Shown here one piece after another: positions 1 through 7,531 of a stretch of 64,000 nt of DNA. A program made the translations under genes and the position numbers. The notes beneath the pieces are model-generated. The model worked only from the letters and a program-made list of their open reading frames with translations, made no database searches and was not told the origin of the DNA. How positions within the stretch are numbered: position 1 is the first letter of the stretch; the number at the start of each line of letters is the position of its first letter. The stretch comes from Novosphingobium indicum (GTDB lineage Bacteria > Pseudomonadota > Alphaproteobacteria > Sphingomonadales > Sphingomonadaceae): assembly GCF_014645195.1 (NCBI RefSeq), contig NZ_BMLK01000006.1, forward strand, positions 124,001 to 188,000, written 5' to 3'.

Positions 1-2703
1 AGTGGCCGCATCGGCATCACGCTGAAAGGTGCCGGTGCCTTGCGCGGCGGTTTCGAAGGCGAATTGGCAGCAGTCGTCCCCGATCCCGTTCTCGCCGGCT
101 GCATGGCCCATCGCGCCAGTCTCTACGGAAAGTTGACGACCAAGGCGCAGCAGCCGCGCTTTGTAGGCCCGGTGCGTCTCGCCAACCTGTCCTGTCCGGA
201 TCGGGGCATTGCCCTCAGGCAGGCAGGACTGAAACTGGACGTGACGCTGGACAAGGCTCTCGATGGCGCTCGCGGCAAACTGGGGATCAATGCCGGGGCA
301 GGGCGCTATGCGGAAAGCCGAATCGACGGGGCATCCGGAACGGCCGACTTCACGTACCGCGACAGCGGGCTGAACGCCCGGTACGCTCTCAAAGCGCGCG
401 GCGTCACGACACCTCAGGTTGGCTTTGCCAGCCTGTCTTTCGATGGCCGTGCCCGGTCGGCACAGGGATTTGATCGCTTCGACATCGAGGGCGACGTCAG
501 CGGCGACGGTGTTAAGCTGGGCAGGCAAATCGATAAGGCTCTGGCCGAGGCTGAGACGTCTGGAGCAGACACCCTCGTGGCGCCATTGGCGGCGCGGATG
601 CGCGGAGCGCTGGCACGCGAGGCAAGAAGCAGCACGCTTGCCGCCAATGTGATCGTCCGACGGACTGCGGAAGGCCTGAGCGTGGTGGTGCCGCGCGGGT
701 CGCTGAGAGGTGGCAGTGGCTCCTCTTTGCTTACCCTGTCGCGCGTGAAGGCCATGTTTGCTAACGGAGATGTGCCGCGCGTGACCGGCAATTTTGCCAC
801 GGGCGGTCGCGACTTGCCGAACATTTCGGGACGGATGGAAAGCGGCGGCGGTCGGCGTCTGACAATGCACGTTGCAATGCCCGAATATCGTGCCGGAAAT
901 GCGAGCATCGTGCTTCCGCAACTGGAGTTGGTCCAGAATGCCAACGGGGCGCTTGCCTTCAACGGGCGCGCCGGAATTTCCGGCGATCTGCCTGGCGGTT
1001 ATGCGGATAATTTGAAGGTTCCTGTCGAAGGGCGATGGAGCGCCGCGGGGGATCTGACGGTATGGCCTGGGTGCACTCAGGTTACGTTCGATAGCCTTCG
1101 CTTCGCCAATCTTACGCTCGATAGGCGCAGCCTGGCCATATGTCCTGGCAAGGGAGGTACAATTGTCCGCACCGACCGATCGGGGCTGCACCTTGCCGCA
1201 GGCGTCTCGGATATGGATCTGGCTGGACGTCTGGGCGAAACGCAGATCCGCATAGCGAGCGGACCGCTGGGATATGCACAGAACGGGACGCAGCCGGGTG
1301 TCATTGCAGCCAAGGCGCTCCAGGTTGATCTTGGTCCCGAAGACAGCGCATCGCACTTCGCCATCGCCGATCTCAATGCCAATGTGGCGGATCAGGTTGC
1401 CGGAAGGTTCGACGGTGCCGATATAAGTCTTTTCGCTGTGCCGCTGGACATGCACCAGACTACCGGGGACTGGGCCTACAAAGACGGGGTGGTAACTGTC
1501 GACGGCGCCAGCTTCGTGCTTGTCGATCGCCAGAAGGCGGCGCGCTTCAAGCCGATGATGGCGCGTGACGCCACCTTACGGCTTGAGAGCAATGTCATCA
1601 CGGCGAAAGCCCTGATCCGCGAGCCCGAGAGTGACCGGGAGGTGGTTCGCGCCGATATTGTCCACGACCTGTCGGACAGCACGGGCCATGCCGATCTGGC
1701 CGTCGATGGTATCCGTTTCGACGATGACCTTCAGGCAGATGCCCTGTCGTCGCTAGCCCTCGGTGTGGTCTCGAATCTGCAGGGCGTTGTCCGTGGGCAG
1801 GGTCGTATCGACTGGAACGCGCAGGGCGTTACCAGCGACGGTACGTTCTCGACCGATGGCGTGGATTTCGCCGCAGCGTTCGGCCCGGTGAGAGGCCTCT
1901 CGGGCAAAGTCGTGTTCACTGATCTGCTCGGTCTGGTAACCGCGCCGGACCAGACATTGCACATCGATTCCATCAACCCCGGTGTCGAAGCGACGGATGG
2001 TACTCTGTCGTTCGAGATGCTGCCCGATTACAATCTGCAGGTGAACGGCGCCCGCTGGCCGTTCATGGGCGGCACGCTGACGCTCGATCCGGCGCACATG
2101 AAGATCGGCGTTGCGGAAACGCGATACTACACGCTGAGGGTCAAGGGGCTAGACGCATCGATTTTCGTGCAGCGGCTGGAGCTTTCCAACCTCAATGCTT
2201 CGGGCGTCTTTGATGGCCAGTTGCCGCTCGTGTTCGACGAGAACGGGGGAAGAATCGAGGAAGGGCACCTGCTGTCCAGGCCTCCGGGCGGCAACGTCGC
2301 CTACGTCGGTGAACTGACCTACAAGGATCTGTCGGCGATGGGAAACTTCGCCTTCGATACGCTCAAGTCCGTGGACTACACGAGCATGGAAGTCACTATG
2401 GGCGGGGAACTCGCCGGGGAGATTATCACCCGGGTCAGCTTCACCGGGCTCAGTCAGGGCGCCGGCGCATCGAGCAATTTCCTGACCAAGCAAATTGCCA
2501 GGCTGCCCATACGCTTTGTGCTCAACATCAAGGCGCCGTTCTTCAGCCTCTTTTCGCCGCTGCGTTCACTCTACGATCCATCTTATGTGACCGATCCGCG
2601 CACGCTCGGCCTCATGGGCACCGACGGGCGCCCCAGGACCTTCGGGCAGCAATCAGTTCCAGGCCCTGCCATTCAGCCTTCAGTCAGCGAGAATAATCCA
2701 TGA
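1..2703 (+). CDS. ydbH: YdbH-family intermembrane lipid transport protein, 5' end cut by the window
   Basis: The frame is already open at base 1, so the true start lies upstream; about 900 C-terminal residues are visible. The protein is rich in beta-strand-like alternation and ends in the conserved YdbH tail (DGQLPL, GGNVAY, ALRDLxYTSM-like segments around residues 720-800 of the visible part), which resembles the AsmA-like family. Family knowledge: YdbH is an inner-membrane anchored bridge thought to carry phospholipids to the outer membrane. Its stop overlaps an ATG at 2700, and ynbE and ydbL follow, giving the usual ydbH-ynbE-ydbL order. The assignment rests strongly on this context; substrate is inferred. 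Confidence 0.8.
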   Translation, partial: SGRIGITLKGAGALRGGFEGELAAVVPDPVLAGCMAHRASLYGKLTTKAQQPRFVGPVRLANLSCPDRGIALRQAGLKLDVTLDKALDGARGKLGINAGAGRYAESRIDGASGTADFTYRDSGLNARYALKARGVTTPQVGFASLSFDGRARSAQGFDRFDIEGDVSGDGVKLGRQIDKALAEAETSGADTLVAPLAARMRGALAREARSSTLAANVIVRRTAEGLSVVVPRGSLRGGSGSSLLTLSRVKAMFANGDVPRVTGNFATGGRDLPNISGRMESGGGRRLTMHVAMPEYRAGNASIVLPQLELVQNANGALAFNGRAGISGDLPGGYADNLKVPVEGRWSAAGDLTVWPGCTQVTFDSLRFANLTLDRRSLAICPGKGGTIVRTDRSGLHLAAGVSDMDLAGRLGETQIRIASGPLGYAQNGTQPGVIAAKALQVDLGPEDSASHFAIADLNANVADQVAGRFDGADISLFAVPLDMHQTTGDWAYKDGVVTVDGASFVLVDRQKAARFKPMMARDATLRLESNVITAKALIREPESDREVVRADIVHDLSDSTGHADLAVDGIRFDDDLQADALSSLALGVVSNLQGVVRGQGRIDWNAQGVTSDGTFSTDGVDFAAAFGPVRGLSGKVVFTDLLGLVTAPDQTLHIDSINPGVEATDGTLSFEMLPDYNLQVNGARWPFMGGTLTLDPAHMKIGVAETRYYTLRVKGLDASIFVQRLELSNLNASGVFDGQLPLVFDENGGRIEEGHLLSRPPGGNVAYVGELTYKDLSAMGNFAFDTLKSVDYTSMEVTMGGELAGEIITRVSFTGLSQGAGASSNFLTKQIARLPIRFVLNIKAPFFSLFSPLRSLYDPSYVTDPRTLGLMGTDGRPRTFGQQSVPGPAIQPSVSENNP

Positions 2704-2819
2704 CGGTATGCGAATTGACCGGACGTGTTCCGGCTGCAAGTAATCCCGCAACGCAAGGTTGGGGTGGAAACATTGTGCAGCAGGATAGCGGAAGGTCCGG
2801 CAGGCGCGCCGTTCGTGCC

Positions 2820-3005
2820 ATGATTAAACATGCGCCGGTGCTGATGTCAGCATGCGCGATCGGGGGGCTTGGCGGCTGCGTGAACGTGTCCGCGCCCGAC
2901 AAGCCGATCGTGATCGAGCTGAACATCAATATCCGGCAGGAAGTCGTCTATCGCCTTGACGCGCAAGCGGCCAAGACGATCGAGGAGAACAGGGACATTT
3001 TCTGA
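2820..3005 (+). CDS. ynbE: YnbE-family outer-membrane lipoprotein
   Basis: A 61-residue protein with a short signal peptide and lipobox (LGGC, Cys20), then the conserved YnbE stretch containing INIRQEVVYRLD. An in-frame ATG at 2700 would add 40 residues in front of the signal peptide; that is unlikely for a lipoprotein, so the 2820 start is chosen although its ribosome site is weak. In Escherichia coli YnbE is the outer-membrane partner of YdbH, and the two form a bridge between membranes. Its stop overlaps the ydbL start (TGATG), which indicates translational coupling. Confidence 0.85.
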   Translation: MIKHAPVLMSACAIGGLGGCVNVSAPDKPIVIELNINIRQEVVYRLDAQAAKTIEENRDIF

Positions 3006-3406
3006 TGACCACGATGTCGATCAAGAGTTTGAAATTCGTCGCAATCGCCATTGCGGCAGCATTGCTGGCCACGGGCTCTGTCGCTGTCCATGCCGATGGT
3101 CGCAGCCCCGAATATGCCGACGCGCGTGCCTCCGGCAAGGTGGGCGAGCAGCAGGACGGTTATCTCGGTGTTGTCGGCAGTCAGCCAGCTTCGATCGTCG
3201 CGATGGTGCGGGACCTCAACAACAAGCGCCGCGCCGTCTATACCGAAGGTGCGGCTGCCTCGAAAAGCACGGTTCAGGAATACGCCACCGCGACTGCCTG
3301 CCGCCTGCTGGCGGACACCAAGCCTGGTGAGAAGTATCAGGCGCCCGACGGCTCCTGGCAGACGCGCGGCTCCGCGATGCCGCCGCGTCCGTCCGGCTGC
3401 AAGTGA
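3005..3406 (+). CDS. ydbL: YdbL-family periplasmic protein (DUF1318)
   Basis: A 133-residue secreted protein. Residues 1-30 form a signal peptide ending in an Ala-rich segment (SVAVHA). The mature part has the family signature of a short helix followed by GKVGEQQDGYLGVV near residues 43-57. Family knowledge: YdbL acts in the periplasm with YdbH and YnbE and is thought to control YnbE assembly. It is the last gene of the operon and a strong hairpin terminator follows about 45 bases downstream. Length and position agree with the family. Confidence 0.85.
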   Translation: MTTMSIKSLKFVAIAIAAALLATGSVAVHADGRSPEYADARASGKVGEQQDGYLGVVGSQPASIVAMVRDLNNKRRAVYTEGAAASKSTVQEYATATACRLLADTKPGEKYQAPDGSWQTRGSAMPPRPSGCK

Positions 3407-3448
3407 CGGCGGGAGCGCGTTGGACACAATCCGACTTTGATTCGTTTG

Positions 3449-3489
3449 AAAGGGCCGGCTGACAGCATTGTCATCCGGCCCTTTTTTTT
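3449..3489 (+). terminator. Rho-independent terminator after ydbL
   Basis: AGGGCCGG at 3451-3458 pairs with CCGGCCCT at 3475-3482, and an inner TGACA/TGTCA stem extends the hairpin. A run of eight T follows. It closes the ydbH-ynbE-ydbL operon. Confidence 0.85.
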
Positions 3490-3693
3490 GCAGCATCGCC
3501 AACGCGGTATTGGATCGGGACTATCTGGGGTCGGGGCCAAGTCTGCATCGTTTGGGCGGCGGTTGAGCGTCGATAGTTGCAGTGCAGCACCGGCCACGGT
3601 TGACTCGGGAAAAGCCGCAACCTAAGGGGGCGGCGCCCTGGGCGGGCAGCCGTTGAACGCGTCATTCGTTCCTGTGTCAAAGAGGAGCCTGAC

Positions 3694-4014
3694 ATGAACG
3701 ACGAGCCACCTGCCCCGGACCCTGTTGGCGAGGATGCGCGGATCGACGCGCTCGATGAAAGGCTCAAGGCCCTTCGAGAGCGGGAAGAGAAGCGTAACCA
3801 ACCGACGGCAAGCGCGGGAACGGACGAGAATTATCGTCTCGGGAACCGGGTGTTGTCGGAATTGCTGGGGGGACTTGCGGGTGGACTGTTTATCGGTTGG
3901 GTGATTGATCACTTCGCCGGAACGTCTCCCTGGGGTCTGTTGGTAATGTTGTTCTTCGGAATATTCGTTGCCTTCAGAAACATTATCCGGATTTCGAACC
4001 GGCGTCCTGACTGA
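3694..4014 (+). CDS. atpI: ATP synthase accessory protein AtpI/AtpZ
   Basis: A 106-residue protein with a charged N-terminal half (residues 1-50, coiled-coil like) and two membrane segments near 54-72 and 78-96, the AtpZ/AtpI arrangement. It is the first gene before atpB. Family knowledge: AtpI helps assemble the c-ring and may move Mg2+ ions. The start is preceded by GAGGAG-like bases at 3680-3686. The stop is 54 bases before the atpB start, consistent with one operon. Confidence 0.88.
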   Translation: MNDEPPAPDPVGEDARIDALDERLKALREREEKRNQPTASAGTDENYRLGNRVLSELLGGLAGGLFIGWVIDHFAGTSPWGLLVMLFFGIFVAFRNIIRISNRRPD

Positions 4015-4068
4015 CCCAAGGGGGGTGGGAAGGGACGCTGCTGTTCAGTAGGCGACAGGAATATTCGC

Positions 4069-4854
4069 GTGGCAGCCGAAGGCAAGGTCGACCCGATGCA
4101 CCAGTTTACCATCCAGCCGATGTTCGGCTCGGATGGCTGGAATATTGCTGGTTACAATGTCGCTTTCACCAACAGTTCGCTGTGGATGGCGATTGCAGCA
4201 GCGCTGCTGTTCGTCTTCGTGGCGGGCGGTGCGAAGCGTCAGCTCGTGCCCGGACGCTGGCAGATGGCGGTGGAAACGTTCACCGGCTTCGTCGATGGCA
4301 TGCTTGCCGCCAATGTCGGCGCCAACGGCAAGAAGTATGTGCCTTACATCTTCTCGCTGTTCATGTTCATTCTCTTCGCGAACTTCCTCGGCCTGATGCC
4401 GCTGGGTGTGCTGGGCCTCCATCCCTTCACGTTCACCAGCCACTTCTCGGCTACCGGTGTACTTTCGATCCTGTCTTTCTCGATCGTGATCATCGTCGGT
4501 TTCGCCAAGCACAAGCTGCACTTCTTCTCGCTGTTTGTGCCGCACGGTACGCCCGCTCTGATGATCCCGGCCATTTTCGTGGTCGAGTTGATCTCGTTCC
4601 TGGTGCGCCCGTTCAGCCTCGGCCTGCGTCTCTTCGTCGCGATGATGGCGGGGCACGTTTTGCTCGAAGTGCTTTCGAGCTTCGTAATCAGCTCGGGCAA
4701 TGCCAACCTTGGCCTTTTCGCCATCGCTGGTGTGCCCAGCTTCATCCTGATGGTCGGCATCTGCGCTCTTGAGCTGCTGGTCGCTGGCATTCAGGCTTAC
4801 GTTTTCGCTCTTCTCACTTGCGTCTATCTCAATGACGCCGAGAACCTTCACTGA
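4069..4854 (+). CDS. atpB: F0F1 ATP synthase subunit a
   Basis: A 261-residue multi-span membrane protein that forms the proton half-channels next to the c-ring. The conserved segment RPFSLGLRLFVAMMAGH near residues 178-194 holds the essential Arg. The frame starts with GTG at 4069 (sequence AAEGKVDPMHQF); an internal ATG at 4096 would leave MHQF as the start, but the longer N terminus is typical of sphingomonads. It lies between atpI and atpE. Five or six hydrophobic segments are visible. Confidence 0.97.
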   Translation: MAAEGKVDPMHQFTIQPMFGSDGWNIAGYNVAFTNSSLWMAIAAALLFVFVAGGAKRQLVPGRWQMAVETFTGFVDGMLAANVGANGKKYVPYIFSLFMFILFANFLGLMPLGVLGLHPFTFTSHFSATGVLSILSFSIVIIVGFAKHKLHFFSLFVPHGTPALMIPAIFVVELISFLVRPFSLGLRLFVAMMAGHVLLEVLSSFVISSGNANLGLFAIAGVPSFILMVGICALELLVAGIQAYVFALLTCVYLNDAENLH

Positions 4855-4893
4855 TTTTACAGCCAATCGAGTTTTCCAAAGGGAGTTTTTGAA

Positions 4894-5118
4894 ATGGACG
4901 CAGAAGCTGCAAAGCTGCTTGGTGCTGGTTTCGCCGCTATCGGCGCTGGCCTCGCTTCGATCGGCGTGGGCAACGTTTTCGCCAAGTTCCTCGAAGGCGC
5001 ACTGCGCAACCCGGGCGCCGCTGACGCCCAGCAGGGCCGCCTGTTCATCGGCTTCGCCGGTGCCGAGCTTCTGGGCCTGCTCTCGTTCGTTATTGCCGCG
5101 CTGCTGATCTTCGCCTGA
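4894..5118 (+). CDS. atpE: F0F1 ATP synthase subunit c
   Basis: A 74-residue hairpin of two membrane helices with the polar loop RNPGAADAQ (residues 38-46). The proton-carrying carboxylate is Glu58 in GFAGAELLG. A Glu at this place with Ala/Gly-rich helix 1 (GAGLASIGVG) indicates a proton-driven ring. A good ribosome site (AAAGGGAG, around 4878-4885) precedes the start. The 102-base gap to the next gene carries two overlapping hairpins, described separately, which may help raise c-subunit dosage. Confidence 0.97.
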   Translation: MDAEAAKLLGAGFAAIGAGLASIGVGNVFAKFLEGALRNPGAADAQQGRLFIGFAGAELLGLLSFVIAALLIFA

Positions 5119-5140
5119 TCGCAACGCAGTTCCGTTCGGC

Positions 5141-5191
5141 CGAACCGCTCTGACCCTTTGGTGGAGCGGTTCGATCGGCGGATCGAAATTT
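5141..5191 (+). promoter_or_regulatory. Two mutually exclusive hairpins between atpE and atpF'
   Basis: CGAACCGCTC at 5141-5150 pairs perfectly with GAGCGGTTCG at 5164-5173. A second perfect hairpin, TTCGATC (5170-5176) with GATCGAA (5181-5187) around a GGCG loop, is followed by ATTTT. The stems share bases 5170-5173, so they cannot form fully together. The layout looks like an attenuator or mRNA stabiliser that sets c-subunit dosage; the role is inferred. Confidence 0.5.
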
Positions 5192-5220
5192 TGACGGCCA
5201 CCACGAGACAGGGCTGACCA

Positions 5221-5715
5221 ATGCCTCAGATCGCACAGCTAGCCGCGACCTATTCCAGCCAGATTTTCTGGCTGCTGATCTTTTTCGGTTTCACCTTCTT
5301 CGCCGTTGGGCGGGGCATGGTGCCGAAAGTGATGGATACGGTGGCGCAGCGTGACAAGCAGATTGCCGACGACCTTCTCGCCGCGGAGCGTGCTCGCAAG
5401 CAGGCTGACGAGGAAGAGGAATCGTGGCGCAAGCGTGAAAACGCCAACCGTGCCCAGGCCCAGGCCCTGATCGCTGAAGCGCGCAGCAAGGCTGCTGCTG
5501 CTACCGAAGAGCGTCTGGCCGCTGCCCAAGTCCTGATCGACAGCAAGCTCGCGGAAGCCGAAACCCGTATCGCCGAAGCGCGCCGCTCGGCTGCGGCAGA
5601 GATCGAAGACGTCGCTGCCGACGCCGCGCGCGACATCGTCAGCCGCGTTGCCGGCCTTTCGCTGGACGACACTGCCGTGCGTTCGGCCGTAAAGGAGAAC
5701 CTGGTCCATGGCTGA
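5221..5715 (+). CDS. atpF': F0F1 ATP synthase subunit b' (peripheral stalk)
   Basis: A 164-residue protein with one N-terminal membrane helix (FWLLIFFGFTFFAVGRGM, residues 16-33) and a long charged, Ala-rich helix typical of the stalk dimer. Phototrophs and alphaproteobacteria carry two different b subunits, b' and b, and this copy precedes the second one. The last 8 bases overlap the start of atpF, suggesting coupled translation and equal amounts of both stalk partners. The C-terminal segment ends VKENLVHG. Confidence 0.93.
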   Translation: MPQIAQLAATYSSQIFWLLIFFGFTFFAVGRGMVPKVMDTVAQRDKQIADDLLAAERARKQADEEEESWRKRENANRAQAQALIAEARSKAAAATEERLAAAQVLIDSKLAEAETRIAEARRSAAAEIEDVAADAARDIVSRVAGLSLDDTAVRSAVKENLVHG

Positions 5716-6286
5716 TGATGTTGCTATTCAGCACAACCTTTCCGCGGAAGGGGCCGCCCTCGCGGGTGCCGAAACCCATGCCACGGTAGAGCATCACGCC
5801 GAACCGGCTCTGCTCGGTATTGCTCCACCCGTCGCGGTCGTCAGTACGTCTATGATCGTGCTGCTGGCCATCGCGGTCTGGAAGGGGTTGCCCGGCATGC
5901 TCACCAAGGGGCTCGATTCCCGCATCGCGGAGATCAAGGCTCAGCTTGAGGAAGCAAAGACCCTGCGCGCCGAGGCAGAAGCCTTGCGCAAGGAATATGC
6001 CGACAAGATCGCCAACGCCGAAAAGGACGCGGCGGCCATGATCGAGCACGCCCAGCACGAGGCAGAAGCCATCGTTGCCAAGGCGGAGCATGACGCTGCC
6101 GAGGTGATCGTTCGCCGTGAAAAGATGGCGCAGGACAAGATCGGAGCTGCCGAACTCGCCGCTGTGACCGGTCTGCGCAATCAGGCCGCAGCAGCGGCCG
6201 CCGCCGCAGCCAAGGGGCTGATTGCTGCCAACCACTCGGCCGATGCCGACAAGGCACTGGTCGATCAGGCTATTGCCGGTATCTGA
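5708..6286 (+). CDS. atpF: F0F1 ATP synthase subunit b (peripheral stalk)
   Basis: A 192-residue protein. Residues 1-35 form a soluble extension, a membrane helix lies near 39-60 (STSMIVLLAIAVWKGLPGML), and the rest is a charged helix rich in AEA/EA repeats that pairs with b'. It overlaps atpF' by 8 bases and is the last Fo gene, followed by a terminator at 6321-6348. The F1 genes (atpHAGDC) are not in this window, the usual split in alphaproteobacteria. Confidence 0.93.
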   Translation: MADDVAIQHNLSAEGAALAGAETHATVEHHAEPALLGIAPPVAVVSTSMIVLLAIAVWKGLPGMLTKGLDSRIAEIKAQLEEAKTLRAEAEALRKEYADKIANAEKDAAAMIEHAQHEAEAIVAKAEHDAAEVIVRREKMAQDKIGAAELAAVTGLRNQAAAAAAAAAKGLIAANHSADADKALVDQAIAGI

Positions 6287-6320
6287 ATTCCGGCCGTTTC
6301 GGCCATCTGTAGATTTTGAA

Positions 6321-6348
6321 AAGCCTCCGCTGATTGCGGGGGCTTTTT
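6321..6348 (+). terminator. Rho-independent terminator after atpF
   Basis: AAGCCTCCGC at 6321-6330 pairs with GCGGGGGCTT at 6336-6345 (ten pairs, one T-G) around TGATT, followed by a T run. It ends the Fo operon. Confidence 0.85.
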
Positions 6349-6436
6349 CATTTTCCGGCTCAAAGATCTATCTCCTGCTGGCGTCCGGCACACGAAGCGC
6401 TAGGTTCGTGCCATAATAGCAAGGAGAGTGGATGCC

Positions 6437-6625
6437 ATGTTCATCAAGCTGACCGGGATCGATCGGACGCCAACCGCGATCAACGCGTCTCAGGTCACGT
6501 TCGTGACGCAGGTTTCCGACGGCACCCGGATACGGTTCGGCGAGGGCCGCAGCGTTACCGTGGTCGAGCCGCTGGATGAGGTGATGGATCGCCTCAACCG
6601 CACTTTGTCTTTCCCTGACACCTAG
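6437..6625 (+). CDS. FlbD-like small protein of unknown role
   Basis: A 62-residue protein that begins MFIKLT and has alternating strands (AINASQVTFV, TRIRFGEGRSVTVVE) then a helix (LDEVMDRLNR). This pattern resembles FlbD, a short protein found next to flagellar genes, but no flagellar gene is near. The ATG at 6437 is chosen over a GTG at 6428 because AAGGAG at 6421-6426 is well spaced only for the ATG. It sits alone between the Fo operon and the convergent gloB. Function is unknown; the family link is tentative. Confidence 0.65.
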   Translation: MFIKLTGIDRTPTAINASQVTFVTQVSDGTRIRFGEGRSVTVVEPLDEVMDRLNRTLSFPDT

Positions 6626-6652
6626 CTTCTTACGGCGCGGTGGTGACGGTGC

Positions 6653-7414
6653 TCAGAAGTTGTCCTTCGCCGCGCGCAGGGCAGCAAATGTCGCCACCGC
6701 ATCACCGCCGCCACCCCAGCGGGCCTCCATGTCCGGATCGTCGGCGCGCAGGAACGGATTGGTCTTGAGTTCGCGGCCCAGCTTGGCGGGAACCGTCGGC
6801 AATCCTGCCTCGCGCCAGCGTGCGATGTCCTTCGCGTAGGCTGCGAGTTCGGCGTTGTCGGGATCGGCATGCAGGGCGAAGCGGAGATTGGCCTCGGTGT
6901 ACTCGTGTGCGCAGTAGATCATCGTTTCGGGTGGCAGCGCCTTGAGGCGTTTGAGGCTGTCCCAGAACTGCGGAGCCGTCCCCTCGAACATGCGGCCGCA
7001 GCCCAGCGCAAATAGCGAATCCCCGACGAAGGCCATGGTGGCGCCTGCAACGTGGTAGGCAATGTGTCCGAGCGTATGCCCGCCGACGTCGATGACACCG
7101 GCCTGCCAGTCGCCGATAGCGACGATGTCGCCCTGTTCTACAAGACGGTCCGCGCCTTCGATCTTTTCGGCATCGCCCGCCGGTGCGGTGATCTGGCAAC
7201 CGGTGACGGCCTTGATGGCCTCGTTGCCGCCCGCATGGTCGGGGTGCCAGTGGGTGTTCCAGATCTGCGTAATCTGCCAGCCCTTGCGGCCTGCCTGACG
7301 CAGATATTCGTTCGCATCGGGTGTGTCGATGCAGACGGTCTCCTCGCTGTCCGGATCGTGCAGCAGGTAGCCGTAGTTGTCGGACAGGCAAGGGAACTGG
7401 TGGACTTCGAGCAT
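6653..7414 (-). CDS. gloB: Hydroxyacylglutathione hydrolase (glyoxalase II)
   Basis: A 253-residue metallo-beta-lactamase fold enzyme that hydrolyses S-lactoylglutathione to lactate and glutathione, the last step of methylglyoxal removal. The binuclear metal motif THWHPDH gives His55, His57, Asp59 and His60; further ligands lie in GHTLGH and in FVGDSLF. The C-terminal glyoxalase II helices contain the NPFLR segment that contacts glutathione. Length matches the family. It is convergent with the FlbD-like gene; the rpsA terminator lies just upstream of it. Confidence 0.95.
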   Translation of the reverse strand: MLEVHQFPCLSDNYGYLLHDPDSEETVCIDTPDANEYLRQAGRKGWQITQIWNTHWHPDHAGGNEAIKAVTGCQITAPAGDAEKIEGADRLVEQGDIVAIGDWQAGVIDVGGHTLGHIAYHVAGATMAFVGDSLFALGCGRMFEGTAPQFWDSLKRLKALPPETMIYCAHEYTEANLRFALHADPDNAELAAYAKDIARWREAGLPTVPAKLGRELKTNPFLRADDPDMEARWGGGGDAVATFAALRAAKDNF

Positions 7415-7451
7415 CTCAATCTCCTTGCCCCCAATGTAGCCATGTTACGGC

Positions 7452-7487
7452 AAAGCAAAAGCCCGCCCGGATCGCTCCGGACGGGCT
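7452..7487 (-). terminator. Rho-independent terminator after rpsA
   Basis: Read on the minus strand, AGCCCGTCCGG pairs with CCGGGCGGGCT around a six-base loop, one G-T pair, then a T-rich tail. It lies 45 bases beyond the rpsA stop and before gloB. Confidence 0.85.
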
Positions 7488-7531
7488 CTTGGTGATTTGC
7501 TTTGCCGTGTCCCCGAAGGGACGGCACAAGA

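Noticed and set aside
3437-3625. A 62-codon frame after ydbL
   Set aside because: It runs through the strong terminator at 3449-3489.
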